Assembly: GCF_003574445.1 (NCBI RefSeq)
Contig: NZ_KZ984548.1
Span: 62,001-126,000 of the forward strand
Length of the DNA stretch: 64,000 bases
Source: Streptomyces sp. YIM 130001
GTDB lineage: Bacteria > Actinomycetota > Actinomycetes > Streptomycetales > Streptomycetaceae
Reading direction: 5' to 3'
Both the position numbers and the translations under genes were made by a program. This document shows, in pieces, positions 1 through 8,589 of this stretch (its first letter is position 1; every line of letters starts with the position of its first letter). The notes under the pieces were generated by a model that was not told the DNA's origin, ran no database searches, and saw only the letters and a program-made list of their open reading frames with translations.

Positions 1-189
1 CTCCGCGGCCAGCGCGACGCGATGTCCGAGCAGATCGCGCCCGGTATCGACCGCGCGCGCGAGAAGGCCCGTACCAAGCTGGCCGCCAACCGCTCGATGG
101 AGGACGACGAGATCGACGCGGCCGAGCGCAGCCGGGCGCAGACCCGGTCCACCGGCTCCGAGGCGCAGGGCTCCGCTTCCGCCTCGTAA
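1..189 (+). CDS. C-terminal end of an unidentified protein (5' truncated)
   Basis: An open frame enters from the left edge in frame 1 and ends at TAA (187-189), giving 62 visible residues. The visible part is charged (REKARTKLAAN, MEDDEIDAAERSRAQ) and ends in a low-complexity Ser/Ala tail, so it looks like a soluble or disordered C-terminus. I do not recognise the family and no catalytic motif is visible. A strong hairpin follows at once, so this is probably the last gene of its transcript. Coding is supported by the G/C-rich third codon positions and the stop placed just before the hairpin. Confidence 0.6.
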   Translation, partial: LRGQRDAMSEQIAPGIDRAREKARTKLAANRSMEDDEIDAAERSRAQTRSTGSEAQGSASAS

Positions 190-214
190 CCTTCGTCACA
201 GCAGACTTCCGGGC

Positions 215-247
215 GCCCCGGTGCGAGCATGCCGCTCGTGCCGGGGC
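215..247 (+). terminator. Intrinsic terminator-like hairpin
   Basis: Arms GCCCCGGTGCGAG (215-227) and CTCGTGCCGGGGC (235-247) pair over 13 positions with two G-U wobbles around a 7-nt loop. A moderately T-rich stretch follows. It lies 26 nt after the stop of the truncated first gene. Confidence 0.7.
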
Positions 248-741
248 GTTCGACTTTGGTACGTACTTTTACGGGTGAACTCCGGTATCCCATAAGGGAG
301 TTGCGGTGCGCCCGCCGGAGGCGTTGCCGTGGGTGGCGTCCCGGTGGGTGCGAGGTGGTCCGGGGTGGCCAGAGGTCAGCCTTTGATCCACAGGGAAGGC
401 TCAAAGAACACCTTTGATGTTCTCAAAGTACGAGTGTTAACGTATTCGACGTGATGAAATCAGCCGCGCCTGCGATGCCCACGAGCCACACGCTCGTGGA
501 GCCGAGCGTTCCGCTCGTGGCGCGCCTGCACATCGACCTCTGCCGCTGTATGTCCGCAACATGTCGCCGCGGATTCCTGCCCGCGGCCTGTTGCCGCGCC
601 TGACGAAGCGTCAAACTGCAGTGGCGCCCCTGAGGGCAAGCGCCGGGTCCCCGTCCGGGCCTCGCGTACGACCGCCTGCGGCCGTCGCTCCACCTGCACC
701 CCCTGTCCCTGCCCCTGTGCGTTCCTCACCGGAGTGTGTCC
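248..741 (+). other. Long upstream region of the symporter gene
   Basis: About 490 nt without a convincing gene. Short frames here have poor codon bias and no ribosome site. It contains the hexamer cluster at 381-428, an AT-rich patch (GTTAACGTATT, 436-446) that could hold a promoter, and a roughly 290-nt putative leader reaching the symporter start. A 745-residue minus-strand frame crossing the region is an antisense shadow of the symporter and TetR genes. Confidence 0.5.
381..428. promoter_or_regulatory. Cluster of four CTTTGA/TCAAAG hexamers, possible operator
   Basis: CTTTGA occurs at 381-386 and 412-417 and its complement TCAAAG at 401-406 and 423-428. A perfect AGAACA-N7-TGTTCT inverted repeat (405-423) is nested between the inner copies. 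The cluster sits just upstream of an AT-rich patch ahead of the symporter gene. The alternating orientation suggests sites for a dimeric regulator. The regulator is unknown. Confidence 0.45.
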
Positions 742-2085
742 GTGTCCGCGAATTCCACCGCCACCACCCATAAGCCATCCGGCTTCGGGATACCCAAGAT
801 CCCGTTCTGGGCCCAGATCGTGGCCGGTCTCGTGCTCGGCGTCCTGCTCGGCTGGCTGGCCCGAAGCCAGGACGTGAGCTGGCTGGTCACCACCCTCGAC
901 AAGATCGGCAGCATCTTCATCCAGCTCCTGAAGCTGGCCGTGGCCCCGCTGGTCTTCTTCGCCATCCTGGTGTCGATCACCAACCTGCGTAAGGTCAACA
1001 ACGCGGCGCGGCTCGCCGGCCAGACACTGCTCTGGTTCATGATCACGTCGCTGATCGCCGTGGTCATCGGTCTCGCCATCGGTCTGCTGACCAACCCGGG
1101 CGCCGGCACCGGCCTGACTCCGAAGGACGGCGCCAAGCCCGACTCGACCGGCAGCTGGATCGACTTCCTGACCGGGATCATCCCGGAGAACATCATCACG
1201 CCGTTCACCGACCTGAACGTCCTGCAGATCGTCTTCATGGCCGTCGTCGCCGGTATCGCCGTCCTGAAGATCGGTGAGAAGGCCAAGCCGATCCTCGACG
1301 TCAGCGAGTCCGTCCTCACGCTGCTGCAGAAGGCCCTGTGGTGGGTCATCAAGCTCTCCCCGATCGGCACCGTCGGCCTCATCGGCTTCGCCATCGCCGA
1401 CTACGGCTGGGACCTGATCGGCAAGTACGCGACCTTCACCGCCGACATCTACATCGGTTGCGCCATCGTGCTGTTCGGCGTCTACCCGCTGCTGCTCTCG
1501 TCGGTCGCCAAGCTCAACCCGCTGCAGTTCTTCAAGGGCGCCTGGCCCGCGATCCAGCTGGCCTTCGTGTCCCGCTCCTCGGTCGGCACCATGCCCGTCA
1601 CCCAGCGCGTCACCGAGCGTCTCGGTGTGCCGAAGGAGTACACGTCCTTCGCGGTGCCGTTCGGCGCCACCACCAAGATGGACGGCTGCGCCGCGATCTA
1701 CCCGGCGATCGCCGCGATCTTCGTCGCGCAGATCTTCGACGTGCAGATCGGCATCAAGGAGTACCTGCTCATCGCGTTCGTCTCGGTCATCGGCTCCGCG
1801 GCCACCGCGGGTCTGACCGGAGCCACGGTCATGCTGACCCTGACCCTGTCGACGCTCGGCCTCCCGATGGAGGGCGTGGGTCTGCTGCTCGCCATCGACC
1901 CGATCCTGGACATGATGCGTACGGCCACGAACGTCGCCGGCCAGGCGCTGATCCCGGTGATCGTCGCGGCTCGCGAGAAGATCCTCGACAAGGACGCGTA
2001 CGACTCCGCCACGGCGTCCCCGATCGACGACTTCGACTCGGACGAGTCCGAGTCGGCGGCGGTCCCGGCACCCGCCACCGCCTGA
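742..2085 (+). CDS. Cation:dicarboxylate/amino-acid symporter (DAACS family, DctA/GltP-like)
   Basis: A multi-span inner-membrane transporter of the dicarboxylate/amino acid:cation symporter family, about 447 residues, normal for the family. Visible family signatures are the serine-rich hairpin (SRSSVGTMPVT), the substrate/sodium motif PFGATTKMDG (equivalent to NMDG) and the late helix motif DPILDMMRTATNV with the conserved Asp, Arg and Asn. The C-terminus is an acidic, probably cytoplasmic tail (DDFDSDESESAA). A GTG at 736 is possible, but GGAG at 731-734 sits 7 nt before the GTG at 742 and only 1 nt before 736, so 742 is chosen. Substrate (C4-dicarboxylate, glutamate or aspartate) cannot be decided from motifs. 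It is monocistronic, with a hairpin after the stop and a long upstream region holding the hexamer cluster. Confidence 0.88.
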   Translation: MSANSTATTHKPSGFGIPKIPFWAQIVAGLVLGVLLGWLARSQDVSWLVTTLDKIGSIFIQLLKLAVAPLVFFAILVSITNLRKVNNAARLAGQTLLWFMITSLIAVVIGLAIGLLTNPGAGTGLTPKDGAKPDSTGSWIDFLTGIIPENIITPFTDLNVLQIVFMAVVAGIAVLKIGEKAKPILDVSESVLTLLQKALWWVIKLSPIGTVGLIGFAIADYGWDLIGKYATFTADIYIGCAIVLFGVYPLLLSSVAKLNPLQFFKGAWPAIQLAFVSRSSVGTMPVTQRVTERLGVPKEYTSFAVPFGATTKMDGCAAIYPAIAAIFVAQIFDVQIGIKEYLLIAFVSVIGSAATAGLTGATVMLTLTLSTLGLPMEGVGLLLAIDPILDMMRTATNVAGQALIPVIVAAREKILDKDAYDSATASPIDDFDSDESESAAVPAPATA

Positions 2086-2127
2086 TCGACCGTCTGATCC
2101 ACCGCCGGGTCCGTCCGGCGCCTCGAT

Positions 2128-2159
2128 GGCCGCGCTCCTCCCGCTCGGGGAGCGCGGCC
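2128..2159 (+). terminator. Intrinsic terminator after the symporter gene
   Basis: Perfect 11-bp arms GGCCGCGCTCC (2128-2138) and GGAGCGCGGCC (2149-2159) with a 10-nt loop, 42 nt after the symporter stop. Confidence 0.8.
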
Positions 2160-2250
2160 GTCTGCCGTTCACGGCCGCAGGGTCCGGCAGGCCTCGGCCG
2201 GGTCGTAGGCTTACCAAGGAGTAGTTGGGCGGATCGGGAGGGCGACCGGC

Positions 2251-2892
2251 GTGGGGGCTGTGAAGGGCAAGCGGATGCCGCGTGCCGTACGGGAGCAGCA
2301 GATGATGGACGCGGCGGTGCGCATCTTCGGACAGCGCGGCTACCGTGCGGCGTCGATGGACGAGATCGCGGAGCTCGCCGGAGTGTCGAAACCGCTGGTC
2401 TACCTGTATCTGAACTCCAAGGAAGAGCTGTTCACCGCCTGCATCAGGCGCGAGGCCGCGGCCCTGGTGGACGCCGTCCGCAGCGGGGTCACGCCGGGTG
2501 AGCCCGCCGACCGGCAACTCTGGGCCGGGTTGCGGGCGTTCTTCACCCACACCGCCGAACACCCCGACGCCTGGGCGGTGTTGCACAGCCAGGCGCGGAC
2601 GCACGGCGAGCCGTTCGCCGCCGAGGTGGCCGTGATGCGCGAGGAGATCGTGGCGTTCGTCACGCTGCTCATCGCCGAGGCGGCGCGCGAGGCGCACGAC
2701 AATCCGCTGCTTCCCGAAGCGGACGTGGCCGGTCTGGCCGAGGCGCTGGTCGGCGCCGCGGAGTCGCTCGCCGTGTGGGCGAACGCCGCCTCGGGCGTCA
2801 CCGCCAAGGAGGCCGCGGCGACCCTGATGAACTTCTCCTGGTCGGGCCTCGGGAACCTGATGGACGGCAAGTCCTGGTCACCACCGAAATGA
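2251..2892 (+). CDS. TetR/AcrR-family transcriptional regulator
   Basis: A 213-residue one-component repressor-type protein. The N-terminal helix-turn-helix is clear (residues about 18-62: MMDAAVRIFGQRGYRAASMD, then AELAGVSKPLVYLYLNSKEELF). The rest is an all-helical ligand domain of no predictable specificity. GTG 2251 is preceded by GGGAGGG (2236-2242) at 8 nt. It is convergent with the MaoC gene and close to the fatty-acyl genes, so control of that block through the palindromes at 5202-5229 is a reasonable inference. No ligand is visible. Confidence 0.88.
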   Translation: MGAVKGKRMPRAVREQQMMDAAVRIFGQRGYRAASMDEIAELAGVSKPLVYLYLNSKEELFTACIRREAAALVDAVRSGVTPGEPADRQLWAGLRAFFTHTAEHPDAWAVLHSQARTHGEPFAAEVAVMREEIVAFVTLLIAEAAREAHDNPLLPEADVAGLAEALVGAAESLAVWANAASGVTAKEAAATLMNFSWSGLGNLMDGKSWSPPK

Positions 2893-2943
2893 CCGGCTCC
2901 GCACCTGATCGCACCGACCGCCGCCCCCGACGGCCGCACGGAT

Positions 2944-3831
2944 TCAGTCCGAGGCGATCTCCCCGGTGAGGTGAACGCGCCCCGGGCGCCCACCTGTTGC
3001 GGGCGTACGCAGTGCGAAGGCGCCGTCCCCCGCGGCGTACGTCACCGTCCCGGGCAGCAGTACGGGCGCCCGGAACTCGGCCGAGGCCCGCACCTGCCCC
3101 TGTGCGCCGTACTCCGCCAGGCACCGCGCGACCGTCCACATGCCGTGCGCGATCGCCCGCGGGAAGCCGAAGAGCCGAGCCGTGAGCGGGTACAGGTGGA
3201 TCGGATTGCGGTCGCCGGATGCGGCGCCGTACCGCCGTCCGAGATCGGCCGGCAGCTCCCACTCGGCGACGGCGGGCAGCCCGACGGCCTTCTCCGGCGC
3301 ACGCTCCGGGGAGTCCGTGCCGGTGGCGGCCGTCCGGTGCCGCGCCAGATAGCGGCTGTGCGACTCCCACACCAGTACGCCGTCCACGCGCGCCTCGGTG
3401 ACCACGATCGCCTCGGTACCCCTGCGGTGCGGGACGAGGCCGTCGACGTACACCGTGATCTCCGGGCGCTCGGCCCGATCAAGGGCGCGGTGCTGGGTGA
3501 GGGCGATGGTCATGTGCACCAGGCCGAGCACCGGCAGCGGGAAGGCCCGGTCGGCCATCAGCCGCATGGCCAGCGGGAATCCGATGACGTGCGGATACGT
3601 CACGGGCAGCGGCCCGTCCGCGGGGAAGCCGCAGATCCGGGCGTACGAGGCGAGCCGCTCCGGCGCCGCCGCGGCATCCGTTAGGACGAGCCGCGCGGCC
3701 GGCGCCTCGCCCGAACCACCCGTCGCGCCGGGTCGCTTCAGCGGCGAGAGCAGCGCGCCGCGGGCGAGCAGCGGGGTGAGGCGCGGAGCGCGCGCCAGCG
3801 TCACGGTCGTCGGGGTGGCGGGGGTCGGCAT
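2944..3831 (-). CDS. MaoC-like hot-dog (R)-3-hydroxyacyl dehydratase/enoyl hydratase
   Basis: A 295-residue double-hot-dog protein. The C-terminal half carries the hydratase-2 signature: YGAASGDRNPIHLYPLTA around residue 205, with the catalytic Asp/His pair, followed by FPRAIAHGMWT. It would interconvert trans-2-enoyl and (R)-3-hydroxyacyl thioesters. It starts 2 nt after the stop of the upstream reductase (minus strand), so the two form one transcript. The trio hydratase, long reductase and divergent thiolase has the same order as the mycobacterial htdX-fabG4/fadA2 locus. Whether the carrier is CoA or ACP cannot be read from sequence. Confidence 0.85.
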   Translation of the reverse strand: MPTPATPTTVTLARAPRLTPLLARGALLSPLKRPGATGGSGEAPAARLVLTDAAAAPERLASYARICGFPADGPLPVTYPHVIGFPLAMRLMADRAFPLPVLGLVHMTIALTQHRALDRAERPEITVYVDGLVPHRRGTEAIVVTEARVDGVLVWESHSRYLARHRTAATGTDSPERAPEKAVGLPAVAEWELPADLGRRYGAASGDRNPIHLYPLTARLFGFPRAIAHGMWTVARCLAEYGAQGQVRASAEFRAPVLLPGTVTYAAGDGAFALRTPATGGRPGRVHLTGEIASD

Positions 3832-3833
3832 CG

Positions 3834-5174
3834 TCAGGCCCCCAGCAGGCTCTGGCCGCAGACGCGCACGACCTGGCCGTTGACCGCGCCCGATCCGGGG
3901 GCGGCGAACCAGGCGGTGGTCTCGGCCACGTCGACGGGAAGACCGCCCTGCGAAAGGGAGTTCATCCGGCGGCCTGCCTCGCGGATGAACAGCGGCACCG
4001 CGGCCGTCATCCTCGTCTCGATGAAGCCGGGCGCGACCGCGTTGACCGTGACGCCGTGCTCGGCGAGTGCGCGCGCGGCGAGCGAGTGCACCAGGCCGAT
4101 GATTCCCGCCTTGCTGGCCGCGTAGTTGGTCTGGCCGACGTTGCCCGCGATCCCGGCGATGGAGGCGGTGGTGACGATCCGGCCGCCGCGGCGCAGGGTG
4201 CCGGCCTCGAGCAGGGCGTCGGTGGTGCGCAGGACACTCGCCAGGTTCACCTGGAGCACCGAACTCCAGCGGTCCGCGGGCATGTTGGCGAGTCTCCGGT
4301 CGCGGGTGATGCCCGCGTTGTGGACGAGTACGTCGAGCCCGTCGGGCAGGGCCGCGACGATGATCTCGCCGGCGTCGTCGGCGGTGATGTCGAGCGGCAG
4401 TGCGGTGCCGCCGAGCCGGTCCGCCAGGCGGTTCAGGTCCTCCTCGGCGGCCGGTACGTCGAGCAGGACGAGGCGGGCGCCGTCCCGGGCCAGGGTCTCG
4501 GCGACGGCTGCGCCGATACCGCGGGCCGCTCCGGTGACCAGGGCAGTACGGCCGGCCAGCGGCGCCTCGGGCGTCCCCGCGGCCTTCGCGTCGTCCGGGC
4601 GGCCCGCCTCCTCGCTCGCCGCCACGGAGATCACCTGCCCGCTGACGTAGGCCGACTTGGGCGAGAGCAGGAAGCGCAGCGTCGACTCGGCCGGCCCCGC
4701 CGCGGTGAGGCGCACCAGGGTCACCGTGCGCCCGCCCCCGATCTCCTTGCCGAGCGAGCGGACGAAACCCTCGAGTCCCTGCTGTACGGCCGCCTGATGG
4801 TGATCGTCCGCGGACACCGGGGCACCGAGTACGATCACCCGGCCGCCGCGCGCCACGGACCGCACCACCGGATGCAGCGCCGCGTGCACGGCGGCGAGGT
4901 CATCGGTGGTCGCGACGGATGTGGCATCCACCACAACGGCGGCCGGGCGTTCGGCGGCCGCCGCGTCATCGGTCCGCCTTAGACCGGTCCGCTCCAGTAC
5001 GCCGGCCAGGCCCGGAACCGGGGTTCCGCCCGCGGTCAGATGCAGCAACGGCCCTTCCAGGGAAGGTCGTTCGGCCGACCAGCGGTGGAGGGGCGCGGGC
5101 TGCGGAAGTCCGAACTTCCCTGTCAGGAATCGGCCCGGCCCTGTGCCGGTGAAGTTCAGATAGCGGTCCGCCAT
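3834..5174 (-). CDS. fabG: Long-form 3-oxoacyl reductase (FabG4-type SDR)
   Basis: A 446-residue short-chain dehydrogenase of the high-molecular-weight FabG4 type, about 200 residues longer than ordinary FabG. The N-terminal part is a degenerate Rossmann-like domain. The active domain begins near residue 205 with the cofactor motif TGAARGIGAA, has the NAG motif (LVHNAGITRDR), the catalytic Ser and YAASKAGIIG for Tyr/Lys, and ends in the family's C-terminal motif. The reaction is NAD(P)H-dependent reduction of 3-oxoacyl thioesters. ATG 5174 follows GGGAG. It is transcribed with the MaoC gene and divergent from the thiolase across 72 nt. Confidence 0.88.
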   Translation of the reverse strand: MADRYLNFTGTGPGRFLTGKFGLPQPAPLHRWSAERPSLEGPLLHLTAGGTPVPGLAGVLERTGLRRTDDAAAAERPAAVVVDATSVATTDDLAAVHAALHPVVRSVARGGRVIVLGAPVSADDHHQAAVQQGLEGFVRSLGKEIGGGRTVTLVRLTAAGPAESTLRFLLSPKSAYVSGQVISVAASEEAGRPDDAKAAGTPEAPLAGRTALVTGAARGIGAAVAETLARDGARLVLLDVPAAEEDLNRLADRLGGTALPLDITADDAGEIIVAALPDGLDVLVHNAGITRDRRLANMPADRWSSVLQVNLASVLRTTDALLEAGTLRRGGRIVTTASIAGIAGNVGQTNYAASKAGIIGLVHSLAARALAEHGVTVNAVAPGFIETRMTAAVPLFIREAGRRMNSLSQGGLPVDVAETTAWFAAPGSGAVNGQVVRVCGQSLLGA

Positions 5175-5201
5175 TGTCCGACTCCCTGCGCGGTCGTAGA
5201 T

Positions 5202-5229
5202 TTACTTCTGAGTAAGGTTACTCAAGAGT
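5202..5229. promoter_or_regulatory. Twin palindromes in the reductase/thiolase divergent promoter
   Basis: TTACT-tctg-AGTAA (5202-5215) and ACTC-aa-GAGT (5220-5229) lie in the 72-nt gap between the divergent starts. Their size fits operators for a TetR-type dimer. The TetR gene at 2251 is the nearest candidate, which is inference. Confidence 0.5.
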
Positions 5230-5246
5230 CAGGAGCTGGTCGAGAG

Positions 5247-6515
5247 ATGACAACCGTCAAGCGGGTGGCCGTCGTCGGAGGGAGCCGCATTCCCTTCGCG
5301 CGCGCCGACGGCCCGTACGCCACCGCGTCCAATCAGGAGATGCTGACCGCGGCGCTCGACGGCCTGGCGGACCGCTACGGACTGCGCGGGCGGACGGTCG
5401 GCGAGTTCGTGGCCGGTGCCGTGCTCAAGCACAGCCGCGACTTCAACCTCGCCCGCGAGACGGTCCTCGGCTCCGCCCTCGACCCCCGCACCCCCGCGTA
5501 CGACATTCAACAGGCTTGCGGCACCGGCCTCCAGGCCGTGATCGCCGCTGCCAACAAGATCGCCCTCGGCCAGCTCGACAGCGCGATCGCCGGTGGCGCC
5601 GACACCGCGAGCGACGCCCCGCTCGGCGTCAACGACAAGCTGCGCCGCATCCTCCTCGAGGCCCGCCGCGCGAAGAGCACCGGCGCCCGGATCAAGGCGC
5701 TCGCCAAGATCCGCCCCGGCCACCTGGCCCCCGACATCCCGCGCAACTCGGAGCCCAGGACCGGGCTCTCGATGGGCGAGCACGCCGCCGTCACCGCGCT
5801 CAAGTGGGGGGTGAGCCGCGAGGACCAGGACGAACTGGCCGCCGCGAGTCACCGCCGGCTGTTCGACGCCTACGAGCGCGGCTTCTTCACCGACCTCGTG
5901 GTGCCGTTCAACGGCCTCGCCCGCGACCACAACCTGCGGCCCGGCTCCACCGTGCAGAAACTCGCCGGTCTGAAGCCGGTCTTCGGCACGGACGGCGCGA
6001 ACCCCACCATGACGGCGGGCAATTCGACCCCGCTCACCGACGGCGCCGCAACCGTCCTGCTCGGCAGCGAGGAGTGGGCCGCCGAGCACGGCCACACCCC
6101 GCTCGCCTACCTGACCGCGTACGAGACGGCCGCCGTGGACTTCGTCGACGGCGATGTGCGCGACGGCGAGGACGGCCTGCTGATGGCGCCCGCCCACGCG
6201 GTGCCCCGGATGCTGGAACGGGCCGGGCTCACCCTGGCGGACTTCGACCTGGTCGAGGTGCACGAGGCCTTCGCCTCCCAGGTGCTCGCCACCCTCGCGG
6301 CCTGGGAGAAGCGCGGGCTCGGCACGGTGGACCGTGACCGGCTCAACGTCGCGGGCTCCTCGCTCGCCACCGGCCACCCCTTCGCCGCGACCGGCGCCCG
6401 TATCGTCGCGACCCTTGCCAAGCTGCTCGGCGAACGGGAGGGTCCGGCCCGCGGCCTGATCTCCGTCTGCGCCGCCGGAGGCCAGGGAGTGACGGCCATC
6501 CTCGAACGCGCCTGA
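5247..6515 (+). CDS. Acetyl-CoA C-acyltransferase (thiolase, FadA-like)
   Basis: A 422-residue thiolase. The acyl-accepting cysteine is in the QQACGTGLQA motif (about residue 92), the histidine in VHEAFASQ and the second cysteine in SVCAAGGQG near the end. It either splits 3-oxoacyl-CoA or joins two acyl-CoA units. The open frame extends upstream to 5040, but ATG 5247 (MTTVKRVAVVGGSR) is the family start, and the extension lies over the oppositely oriented reductase gene. It is divergent from the reductase and 80 nt upstream of the acyl-CoA ligase gene, which suggests a lipid-degradation or remodelling unit. Confidence 0.9.
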   Translation: MTTVKRVAVVGGSRIPFARADGPYATASNQEMLTAALDGLADRYGLRGRTVGEFVAGAVLKHSRDFNLARETVLGSALDPRTPAYDIQQACGTGLQAVIAAANKIALGQLDSAIAGGADTASDAPLGVNDKLRRILLEARRAKSTGARIKALAKIRPGHLAPDIPRNSEPRTGLSMGEHAAVTALKWGVSREDQDELAAASHRRLFDAYERGFFTDLVVPFNGLARDHNLRPGSTVQKLAGLKPVFGTDGANPTMTAGNSTPLTDGAATVLLGSEEWAAEHGHTPLAYLTAYETAAVDFVDGDVRDGEDGLLMAPAHAVPRMLERAGLTLADFDLVEVHEAFASQVLATLAAWEKRGLGTVDRDRLNVAGSSLATGHPFAATGARIVATLAKLLGEREGPARGLISVCAAGGQGVTAILERA

Positions 6516-6595
6516 ACCGCACGCCTGCCACCTGCCCGCACCGCACCCTCCTTCTCGTCACGGAAACCTCGCCACCAAGTCGCCCTGGAGTCACC

Positions 6596-8488
6596 ATGCC
6601 CCGCAGGACGTCCACCCCGCCGCCGCCCCAGCTCGTCGAGCCCCACCGGGTCAGGGCGGACGGCGAGGTGCGCGAGGTGTCCGTACCCGCGCTCGTCGAA
6701 CCCGTCGCCCAGGGGTCGCTCGCCGACATCCCGTTCACCAACGCGGACGAGGCCCCGGACGAGGCCGTACTCAGCCGGAAGGACCCGGCGGGGGAGTGGC
6801 GTGACGTCACCGCGGCGGCCTTCGCGGCCGAAGTGCGCGCTCTCGCCAAGGGGTTGATCGCCCAGGGCCTGGAGCCCGGCGACCGGCTCGCCATCATGGC
6901 CCGTACGACGTACGAGTGGACCCTGCTCGACTTCGCCGCCTGGTCGGCGGGCCTGGTCACGGTGCCGGTGTACCCGACCTCCTCGCCCTTCCAGACCCGC
7001 TGGATCCTGCAGAACTCCGGCGCCCGCGCCCTCGTGGTGGAGACGCGCGGCCAGTCCGCGGCCCTCGGACCGGAACGCGACCGGATCCCCGACCTTGAAC
7101 ACCTGTGGGCCTTCGACGATCTCCAGGGGGTCACCGAATCCGGCGCCGACGTGCCGGACGGCGCGGTCGACGACCGCCGCTCGGCGCTCGCGCCGGACAG
7201 CATCGCCACCCTGATCTACACCTCCGGCACCACCGGCCGCCCCAAGGGCTGCGTCCTCACCCACGGCAACTTCTTCGCCGAGGTCGACAACGCCATCGAA
7301 CTCCTCCACCCGGTGTTCAAGTCGCTCTCCGACGACCCCGCCTCGACCCTCCTCTTCCTGCCCCTCTCGCACGTGTTCGGCCGGATGGTCGCGATCGGCT
7401 GCCTGCGCGCCCGGGTGCGCCTCGGCCACGCCCCGAGCATCAAGACCGAGGACCTGCTCGCCGATCTGGCCGGTTTCCGCCCGACCTTCCTGCTGGCCAT
7501 CCCGTACGTACTGGAGAAGGTCTTCAACACCGGCCGGGCCACCGCGGAGAAGCTCGGCCGCGCCGCCTCCTTCGACCGCGCCGCCGGCATCGCCCGCCGC
7601 TACGCGGAGGCGGTGGAGGCCGCGCAGCACGGCACCGGCCCCGGCCCGTCCCTCACCCTCCGGGCCGCCCGCGCGCTGTACGACCCGCTGGTCTACCGGC
7701 GCATCCGGGCCGCACTCGGCGGCCGCGTCCGGTACGCGATCTGCGGCGGCTCCCCGCTCGGCCGCCGCCTAGCCGCCTTCTACGCGGGCGCCGGCATCCA
7801 GATCTACGAGGGCTACGGGCTCACCGAGACCACCGCAGCCGCCACCGTCACCCCGCCGCTGCAGCCCCGTCTCGGCACGGTCGGCTGGCCGCTTCCCGGC
7901 ACCGGGGTGCGCATCGGCGACGACGGCGAGGTGCTGCTCCGCGGCAACCAGGTCTTCAGCGGCTACTGGGACCCGGAGCAGGGCGCCGCGGTGCCCGCTT
8001 ACGACACCTGGTTCCCGACCGGCGACATCGGCGTGCTCGACGACGGCGGCTATCTCAGCATCACCGGGCGCAAGAAGGACATCCTCATCACCACAGGCGG
8101 CAAGAACGTCGCCCCCGCACCGCTCGAGGACTGGCTGCGCGCGCACCCGTTGATCGGCCAGTGCATGGTCGTCGGCGACGGCCGCCCGTACATCACCGCC
8201 CTGCTCACCCTGGAGCCCGACGGCATCGCCCACTGGCTCCGGATGCGCAAGAAGGAAGGCATGCCCGCCGAGGAACTCGTGCGGGACCCCGAGCTGCGCG
8301 AGGCCCTGCAGCGGGCGGTGGAGGATGCGAACAAGCTGGTCTCGCGCGCCGAGTCGATCCGCGAATTCACCGTCCTGCCGGGCGACTTCACCGAGGAGGG
8401 CGGACACCTGACCCCGTCCCTGAAGCTGAAGCGCACGGAGATCGAGCGGGACTTCGCCAAGGAGATCGACACGCTCTACGGAACGTAG
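6596..8488 (+). CDS. Long-chain fatty acyl-CoA synthetase (AMP-forming, FadD-like)
   Basis: A 630-residue ANL-superfamily adenylating enzyme, normal length for long-chain acyl-CoA synthetases. The phosphate-binding loop YTSGTTGRPKG is near residue 207, the A5 motif YGLTETT near 405, TGD near 475, and the hinge region GRKKDILITTGGKNVAP contains the expected lysines. It would activate a fatty acid with ATP and CoA. ATG 6596 follows TGGAG at 5-6 nt. It lies just after the thiolase with no terminator between them, so co-transcription is likely. Confidence 0.92.
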   Translation: MPRRTSTPPPPQLVEPHRVRADGEVREVSVPALVEPVAQGSLADIPFTNADEAPDEAVLSRKDPAGEWRDVTAAAFAAEVRALAKGLIAQGLEPGDRLAIMARTTYEWTLLDFAAWSAGLVTVPVYPTSSPFQTRWILQNSGARALVVETRGQSAALGPERDRIPDLEHLWAFDDLQGVTESGADVPDGAVDDRRSALAPDSIATLIYTSGTTGRPKGCVLTHGNFFAEVDNAIELLHPVFKSLSDDPASTLLFLPLSHVFGRMVAIGCLRARVRLGHAPSIKTEDLLADLAGFRPTFLLAIPYVLEKVFNTGRATAEKLGRAASFDRAAGIARRYAEAVEAAQHGTGPGPSLTLRAARALYDPLVYRRIRAALGGRVRYAICGGSPLGRRLAAFYAGAGIQIYEGYGLTETTAAATVTPPLQPRLGTVGWPLPGTGVRIGDDGEVLLRGNQVFSGYWDPEQGAAVPAYDTWFPTGDIGVLDDGGYLSITGRKKDILITTGGKNVAPAPLEDWLRAHPLIGQCMVVGDGRPYITALLTLEPDGIAHWLRMRKKEGMPAEELVRDPELREALQRAVEDANKLVSRAESIREFTVLPGDFTEEGGHLTPSLKLKRTEIERDFAKEIDTLYGT

Positions 8489-8589
8489 CCGACCGGCGCG
8501 CGGCGTCCGGCGGCCACTCAGCGTGAACAGGCGACACCGGAAGGTCGCCCCTATCGTGACCCGAGGGGCACCTTCCAGGAGGGCTGCCA

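Noticed and set aside
460..2697. 745-residue minus-strand open frame
   Set aside because: Arg/Gly/Asp-rich antisense reading of the symporter and TetR genes, with no domain and no ribosome site. High-GC DNA leaves such frames open.
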